This document shows, in pieces, positions 7,577 to 11,411 of a DNA stretch of 11,411 nt. Position 1 is the first letter of the stretch. Each line of letters starts with the position of its first letter. The notes beneath the pieces were generated by a model that worked only from the letters and a program-made list of their open reading frames with translations, was not told the origin of the DNA and did no database searches. Origin of the DNA: DAOUET01 sp034430155 (GTDB taxonomy: Bacteria > Chloroflexota > Anaerolineae > Anaerolineales > UBA4823); contig DAOUET010000183.1 of NCBI GenBank assembly GCA_034430155.1, positions 1-11,411 of the forward strand. Direction: 5' to 3'. The translations under genes and the position numbers were made by a program.

Positions 7577-9414
7577 GCATTTAAGTCACTTTGTAATGGC
7601 GTTTCTTCCTCAAGCAAATTCTCTTCCCGTTCATTACCTCCTAGTTCGCCTCGAACTTTCAAACGAGAAGAAGAAGCTTTCATCTTTTCAATAATTTCCA
7701 CGATAAAGTGGCGTGATTTGTCAAGGAAGCTAGCCCCATTGTCATAAACCGTACCCAAAATATTAATGTCAAGTGACTGCAGGCTCTTGATCACTTCGCC
7801 AGCAACCCTGCGTCCGGTTTCGCTATTGCTCGCTAAAAGCAACACGCCATCAACGCGCGAACCCATTACGAGGTTTTCTGCAAAGGAGGAGAGCGGCGCC
7901 GCTGAAATTATGACCATATCCGCTTGGGCCTGTAACTTCTTAATCAGAGTAACCATATCGTCTGAGGATAACAATCCGAATGGTGTTACCTCTGCATTAT
8001 CCCCAGACAAACCACCCATGTGGGAGGTATCCTTCTCTACTGGCAACACGCCACTGGGTAAAATCGATAGATTTGGCTCCCATTCAATAGGGTCAATCTT
8101 CTTTAGCCGCGAATTCTGCAGCATTTCTATCAGGTTGTACTGGCTGGAAGGAACAAACAGTTCAAGAAGACCAGATTTACTCTCAGCATGTCGGTGCAAG
8201 TTAGCATCCACCAAGATAACTCTATGTTTTGTTTTCGCAAACACAACCGCTAAATTTGCGGCAAATTCAAGGTGGGCTTCATTGTTCTGGATGCCGCCAA
8301 TTAATAACGACCGCAGTTTAATTTCCTCAGGATTTGCATCTTTCCCCTCCTCATTTATCTCCACGTCAATATTTTGAGCGATAGCTTTTTTCCCACTTAT
8401 AATCCGAAACAGCTTGGTTACTAAGATTCGATAACTTTCTGCTACACTGGATTCCGGCTTTGCTGTAATAAATAGACGCCTTTTACCAGCACCTCTCAAT
8501 ATCCCATGCCGGGGGATTTCAGCTAAAACTGGAACACCGGTTGCTTGTATGAGCTCCTCAACGGTCTTGACCGTATCGTCAAAATATTCGTATACCAAAG
8601 CAATCACGAGTGCTTGGACGAAACCTGCCAAGCCTGCAATCAAAACCGTGAGTTTCAAACGAGAGGTCACTGGCGGACCTGGAATAGCCGGCTCAACGAT
8701 CTTGACTTGATTTGTCGTAGTTGCGTGCAACGAGTTATACAATATTGTCAGGGCGTTGAGCGCGTCAGATAAGCGGGTTCGTTCCTGGGTAAGTTGTTCG
8801 ATGATCAATCGCTGCTTTTCTATGTAATCAGAAGTTTGTAAAACGATCAGACCCTGTTTTTGAACATCGGTTGTCGACTGCAGGTCTCCTTCCAATTGAA
8901 TGATGGTTGCCTGGGTGCTTTCGATGATCTGCTCGAGCTTGGTTGTCTGGTTATACATCTGCTCTGTAAGTTGGGCAGTAGGGCTGTCCGGGCTTGAGGG
9001 GCTCAAGCGAACCAGCATGTTCGCAGCTGCATTGGCGATCTCCGCGGCTCTTTCGGGGTCCTTATCTTGCACTGTGATGCTTAAGATCTGAGTCTCCTGG
9101 TTGGTTTTTATATCAATCAACCTCCTCAGGTCATTCTTGTTCATACTCAGACCGAGTTCATCGATTATTGACTGCAGGAATGGACCCGTCAAAGATATCT
9201 CGGCATATGTTTGCATCAACTGCCCGCCAGCCTTAAGTGCACTGACATCGGGATTAGGGGCATCGATTCCGGGGCCAACAAGCAAACTAGCGTTGGCCTC
9301 ATAGACCGAAGGCTGATCCTTGCTGAATAAATATGCACCTGCACTGGAGATAATCGCGGCGAGTACTGGTAGCCACAGCCAGCGGCGTATGAGATTAAGG
9401 TAACGCTGTTCCAA
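7573..9414 (-). CDS. Wzz/Wzc-like chain-length co-polymerase with degenerate BY-kinase domain
   Basis: A 613-residue polysaccharide co-polymerase. A first helix (about 12-30) leads to a Wzz domain (35-135), an extracytoplasmic coiled-coil region (about 145-230), the proline-rich PAIPGPP (242-248), a second helix (254-276) and YEYFDDTVKTVEEL (275-288), all as in Wzc/CapAB proteins. The cytoplasmic half (about 318-565) keeps the BY-kinase frame (ESYRILVTKLF, AANLAVVFA, GVLLLASNSET). However, Walker A is GGIQNNEAHLE (373-383) with no GKS/T, A' is VDANLHRH (402-409) instead of DxDxR, and Walker B is VIISAAP (501-507) with Ser for Asp. An insert of about 25 residues (341-366) precedes Walker A, and no tyrosine occurs after Y557. 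It is therefore probably catalytically dead but structural. The start is TTG at 9414, supported by GGAGG at 9421-9425. Confidence 0.92.
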   Translation of the reverse strand: MEQRYLNLIRRWLWLPVLAAIISSAGAYLFSKDQPSVYEANASLLVGPGIDAPNPDVSALKAGGQLMQTYAEISLTGPFLQSIIDELGLSMNKNDLRRLIDIKTNQETQILSITVQDKDPERAAEIANAAANMLVRLSPSSPDSPTAQLTEQMYNQTTKLEQIIESTQATIIQLEGDLQSTTDVQKQGLIVLQTSDYIEKQRLIIEQLTQERTRLSDALNALTILYNSLHATTTNQVKIVEPAIPGPPVTSRLKLTVLIAGLAGFVQALVIALVYEYFDDTVKTVEELIQATGVPVLAEIPRHGILRGAGKRRLFITAKPESSVAESYRILVTKLFRIISGKKAIAQNIDVEINEEGKDANPEEIKLRSLLIGGIQNNEAHLEFAANLAVVFAKTKHRVILVDANLHRHAESKSGLLELFVPSSQYNLIEMLQNSRLKKIDPIEWEPNLSILPSGVLPVEKDTSHMGGLSGDNAEVTPFGLLSSDDMVTLIKKLQAQADMVIISAAPLSSFAENLVMGSRVDGVLLLASNSETGRRVAGEVIKSLQSLDINILGTVYDNGASFLDKSRHFIVEIIEKMKASSSRLKVRGELGGNEREENLLEEETPLQSDLNA

Positions 9415-9420
9415 TTTGCA

Positions 9421-9425
9421 CCTCC
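9421..9425 (-). promoter_or_regulatory. Ribosome-binding site deciding a TTG start
   Basis: On the minus strand GGAGG is followed by 6 nt and then TTG at 9414. No ATG in that frame lies near the family's normal first residues, so this strong site fixes the unusual start of the Wzz/Wzc-like gene. Confidence 0.75.
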
Positions 9426-9510
9426 ACTATTCAATTATTTATTGAGATTATTGAATTTTTAGCCCTATTCTACTCCCCCTATACCTCAGGGCTTTGGAGA
9501 AATTGCCTTT

Positions 9511-9539
9511 ATTATCAGAAGAATTTAAGAAAGGTTAAA
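9511..9539 (-). promoter_or_regulatory. Possible promoter for the Wzz/Wzc-like gene and downstream genes
   Basis: Minus strand: TTTAAC (9539-9534, a poor -35 match) and GATAAT (9516-9511, five of six matches to TATAAT) are separated by 17 nt, inside the AT-rich 120-bp gap and overlapping the stop codon of the upstream gene. The rest of the gap is AT-rich with short inverted repeats (ATTCAAT/ATTGAAT and AGCCCT/AGGGCT) and no clear terminator. Such matches arise by chance in AT-rich DNA. Confidence 0.22.
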
Positions 9540-10398
9540 TCTGAAGAACACCCTTGGTCTGAGGAGACGCCGGCTCTACCTTGCTTTGTTTCCCCATCCT
9601 GGTTTGTTCCATTTTGACTTCTGCGCGTTCAAGCAATCTCTCAAAGGTGACTGCTTCGTCCGGAAAAGTAGCTGCGCCAATTATAAATGTCAAATCCAGC
9701 TTTTCCTTACCTGCAGCTTCCAACCTCGCAATGATTTTGGATACATTTTCACGGCTCGTTTCCGGTAAGAGGGCCACAAAATGATCGTTGCGTTTGGCGA
9801 TCACATCTGTGTCCTGCAATTCCCCCACCAGCATATTAGCCACCCTTGCGGAAATGTATTTATTGATGAATTCATTCTGGACTTCTCTAACAAAACGATC
9901 GAGTGACTGATTGAGTGAATCTTCGGTCACAGAAATAGCCAGTAAAGCTGCTGGCCTGTGATAATTTCTAGCACGGCGGATTTCCCGGTAAATTGAACCC
10001 TGACCTGATTCGAATGAGTGAGTTCCGGAGTAAAGCTGGTCAATAGTAAGGTTGGCAACTGCTTCCTGGAGGCTTTCCAGGCGTCGCCCAATCTGTCCAG
10101 TTAGAAAAATTGTAATCCCTATTGCACAGATTTCGGTAACGGTGATCGGGATATTTACGCCGCCGATCTCATAACCAAACATTGCCTTAAGAAAGAAATA
10201 AGGTGCCAGCGCTAACAAAGTAGGCCAGTAGAAAGGCATTTTTTGTAAGCTGGGGATCAGCATGATAATTAAGACGCACGCGATCGCGAACACGTAAACG
10301 AATGAAGCGATGTTTATCGGCTCATCCAATCTCTCGATATTGAAGAAAAAGAAAAACCACACTAACAATCCGATAAGCCAAAAGCGTACTTTCTTCAT
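9535..10398 (-). CDS. Four-helix membrane protein with degenerate GGDEF domain
   Basis: A 287-residue protein. Four hydrophobic segments (about 6-24, 28-50, 57-74, 84-102) are followed by a short helical linker and a diguanylate-cyclase-like domain (about 130-270). Domain landmarks are EIRRARNYHRPAALLAISV (139-157), which matches the RA-RY-R-PLSL opening of GGDEF domains, TDVIAK (197-202), and FIIGAATFPDEA (238-249) with LLERAEVKM (255-263) at the end. The signature loop reads RNDHF (203-207) instead of GGDEF, and the metal-binding Asp of the first strand is absent (ISVTED). Synthesis of c-di-GMP is therefore very unlikely. The inhibitory-site RxxD appears as QDTD (195-198), so ligand binding is uncertain. 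The ATG at 10398 has GGGAG at 10407-10411, 8 nt away. Position between the initiating transferase and the co-polymerase suggests a regulatory or scaffold role, like PelD. Confidence 0.82.
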   Translation of the reverse strand: MKKVRFWLIGLLVWFFFFFNIERLDEPINIASFVYVFAIACVLIIMLIPSLQKMPFYWPTLLALAPYFFLKAMFGYEIGGVNIPITVTEICAIGITIFLTGQIGRRLESLQEAVANLTIDQLYSGTHSFESGQGSIYREIRRARNYHRPAALLAISVTEDSLNQSLDRFVREVQNEFINKYISARVANMLVGELQDTDVIAKRNDHFVALLPETSRENVSKIIARLEAAGKEKLDLTFIIGAATFPDEAVTFERLLERAEVKMEQTRMGKQSKVEPASPQTKGVLQI

Positions 10399-10430
10399 TA
10401 TTCACACTCCCAAAAGATTACCATAAACTT

Positions 10431-10467
10431 TTACAGAGCCTTAACCCCATATTAAAAGGCTCTGTAA
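10431..10467. repeat. Perfect 12-bp inverted repeat (hairpin) in the intergenic gap
   Basis: TTACAGAGCCTT (10431-10442) and its exact complement AAGGCTCTGTAA (10456-10467) flank a 13-nt loop. In the minus-strand transcript this would be a stable hairpin between the sugar-transferase stop and the next gene's ribosome site. No run of U follows on either strand, so it is not a standard intrinsic terminator. It may be an RNA-processing or attenuation element, or a binding site. The rest of the 105-bp gap is AT-rich, with no convincing promoter. Confidence 0.7.
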
Positions 10468-10503
10468 GACTACTTATGCAATACCTGCTATATTGAGTAA
10501 AAA

Positions 10504-11148
10504 CTAATATGCGCCGCGTTGGTTGAAGACGGCTGCTACTGTCCGGAATAGAATCGTTATGTCTAGCCATAGACTCTGGTGTCTGATGTATTCAATATCT
10601 AAGCGCAACCGCTCGTCGAACTCCACATCGCTGCGGCCACTCACCTGCCATAATCCTGTAATGCCAGGCAACACTTCTAACCGTTCGGTATGCCACAAAG
10701 AATACGTGTTGACATCAAAGGATGTTGGTCGTGGGCCTACTAGACTCATCTCTCCTTTTAGTACATTAATAATCTGGGGCAACTCGTCCAAGCTCGTTTT
10801 CCGTAGGAAGCGACCTATTCGGGTGACACGTGGATCGTCGGTGATCTTGAAATCGGGAGGGGTTAACTCGTTCAGATGAGCATATTTTTCTTTGAGCTCC
10901 TCTGCGTTCGTCACCATCGTGCGGAACTTATATAACCCAAATCTACGCCCGCCCTTCCCCGTCCTCTGTTGTTTGAAGATTACCGATCCGGGATCATCCA
11001 AATAGATCAGGATCGAGATGACTACCATAACGATTATGAATAGAGGCAAAGCCAGTATACAAAGCGAAAGGTCAAAAATGCGCTTGGAAATCTGGTATTC
11101 CTTTCGAAATATTATTGTTGCTGGTGGTTGTATTGGTACTATTTCCAT
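10504..11148 (-). CDS. Initiating sugar-1-phosphate transferase (bacterial sugar transferase family, PglC-like)
   Basis: A 214-residue monotopic phosphoglycosyl transferase, which transfers a sugar-1-phosphate from a nucleotide sugar to undecaprenyl phosphate and so starts the repeat unit. An N-terminal hydrophobic segment (about 24-50, beginning KRIFDLSLC) is the expected re-entrant helix. The catalytic domain shows FKQQRTGKGG (58-67), KFRTM (74-78), DPRVTRIGRFLRKTSLDELPQ (105-125) with the catalytic pair D121-E122, GEMSLVGPRP (132-141) and PGITGLWQVSGR (161-172). It ends in the common RGAY. It is the minimal form, without the four-helix N-terminal part of WbaP-type enzymes. The ATG at 11148 has AGGAGG at 11160-11165, 11 nt upstream. 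The sugar (galactose, glucose or an amino sugar) is not decided by these motifs. Confidence 0.96.
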   Translation of the reverse strand: MEIVPIQPPATIIFRKEYQISKRIFDLSLCILALPLFIIVMVVISILIYLDDPGSVIFKQQRTGKGGRRFGLYKFRTMVTNAEELKEKYAHLNELTPPDFKITDDPRVTRIGRFLRKTSLDELPQIINVLKGEMSLVGPRPTSFDVNTYSLWHTERLEVLPGITGLWQVSGRSDVEFDERLRLDIEYIRHQSLWLDITILFRTVAAVFNQRGAY

Positions 11149-11156
11149 TTTTCTTA

Positions 11157-11411
11157 TTACCTCCTGGTGTCTCCAATGTAATCTGCAATGTCTTTTCCAT
11201 ACACCCCCGATCGGATGGCGGACAAATCATTCCTTGATGACTGGTTCCTTACCTCAATCGGTAAGAAACTTGCAGGCACGCTCCGCCCTTCCGACATTCC
11301 ACCATTAATCGGACTGATCAGCTTCTTCGAACATTGACTTCGCCATAAACCTGTTTGAGTTTTTTCAGAAATTACGCAATTTCTCACGATCGCAGTAGTA
11401 GTATGGCCTCT
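11157..11411 (-). CDS. Unrecognised open frame entering from the right edge (possible 3' end of a gene)
   Basis: A frame ending at TAA 11157-11159 is open for 84 codons and continues past the window edge without a stop. If it starts inside, the only early option is GTG at 11387, which lacks a good ribosome site. A truncated C-terminus is more likely. The visible residues are polar, with no membrane segment or motif I recognise; the end reads YGKDIADYIGDTRR. Its last codons carry the AGGAGG of the sugar-transferase gene, 8 nt away from that start, an arrangement common for coupled genes. Alternatively this is a non-coding leader: two short inverted repeats lie here (11367-11384 and 11248-11265). 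I cannot decide between the two. Confidence 0.35.
   Translation of the reverse strand, partial: RGHTTTAIVRNCVISEKTQTGLWRSQCSKKLISPINGGMSEGRSVPASFLPIEVRNQSSRNDLSAIRSGVYGKDIADYIGDTRR
11367..11384. repeat. 18-bp palindrome (7-bp arms, 4-nt centre)
   Basis: AGAAATT-ACGC-AATTTCT reads as a near-perfect inverted repeat. On the plus strand it is preceded by a run of T and not followed by one, so it is not a terminator for either direction. It could be a regulator's binding site upstream of the sugar-transferase gene or a chance repeat. Confidence 0.4.

Noticed and set aside
7766..8377. A 203-codon plus-strand open frame
   Set aside because: It lies wholly antisense to the Wzz/Wzc-like gene, has no ribosome site or family motif, and its composition is what the opposite strand of that gene would give.
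7573..9414. Sequencing error or frameshift as the cause of the missing Walker motifs
   Set aside because: The losses are substitutions at three separate places, and the frame between and around them reads as normal family sequence.
9216..9434. Alternative 72-codon minus-strand frame at the start of the Wzz-like gene
   Set aside because: It is out of frame with the Wzz domain and uses the same region; the GGAGG site with TTG 9414 fits the real protein.
9421..9500. Intrinsic terminator after the GGDEF-like gene
   Set aside because: The AGCCCT/AGGGCT stem is only 6 bp with a loop of about 20 nt and is followed by A-rich sequence on the minus strand; the AT-rich repeat beside it ends in T only on the plus strand, where no gene is read.
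11161..11411. A c-di-GMP riboswitch upstream of the sugar transferase
   Set aside because: Only two short inverted repeats are visible; the conserved riboswitch core sequences were not found.
1..11411. Insertion sequences, tRNA genes, CRISPR arrays or attachment sites
   Set aside because: No transposase motif, spaced direct repeats or tRNA-like cloverleaf were seen on either strand.

Overview
The window is one stretch of a surface-polysaccharide (exopolysaccharide/capsule) locus. Every supportable gene is on the minus strand, so transcription runs from the right end to the left end. The gene set suggests a Chloroflexota bacterium, perhaps an Anaerolineae member. This is an inference from the mix of families, the mid-40s GC estimated by eye, and the lack of any Wza-type outer-membrane exporter; no sequence search was run.

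In transcription order: (1) an open frame entering from the right edge (11411-11157, unrecognised, possibly the 3' end of a gene). (2) A small PglC/WecA-independent type sugar-1-phosphate transferase that starts the lipid-linked repeat unit (11148-10504). (3) A four-helix membrane protein with a GGDEF-like domain whose signature reads RNDHF (10398-9535). (4) A Wzz/Wzc-like co-polymerase whose tyrosine-kinase half has lost Walker A, A' and B (9414-7573). (5) A fusion of a nucleotidyltransferase-like domain and a thymidylate-kinase-like P-loop domain (7576-6209). (6) A GT4 glycosyltransferase (6206-4845). (7) A membrane-anchored GT2 glycosyltransferase (4845-3610). (8) A Wzy/O-antigen-ligase family polymerase (3626-2040). 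(9) A Wzx-type flippase (2068-476). (10) The first 156 residues of a methyltransferase-like protein that runs off the left edge (469-1).

The genes fit a Wzx/Wzy-dependent pathway. The sugar transferase loads the first sugar-phosphate on the lipid carrier, GT4 and GT2 extend it, Wzx flips it, Wzy polymerises it, and the Wzz-like protein sets chain length. From gene 4 leftwards the genes overlap or abut (4, 1, 17 and 29 nt overlaps; 2 and 6 nt gaps), so they are probably one translationally coupled transcript. Only two gaps exist: 120 bp at 9415-9534 and 105 bp at 10399-10503. The second holds a perfect 12-bp-stem hairpin. No gene-free stretch exceeds 300 bases.

The most notable point is the pairing of two apparent pseudoenzymes. 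The two proteins normally expected to regulate synthesis by catalysis (the BY-kinase and the GGDEF protein) are both intact as reading frames but lack their catalytic residues, and they sit next to each other. The membrane GGDEF protein recalls PelD, the c-di-GMP receptor of the Pel system. The nucleotidyltransferase/kinase fusion is a second uncharacterised element that may modify a glycan or its precursor.
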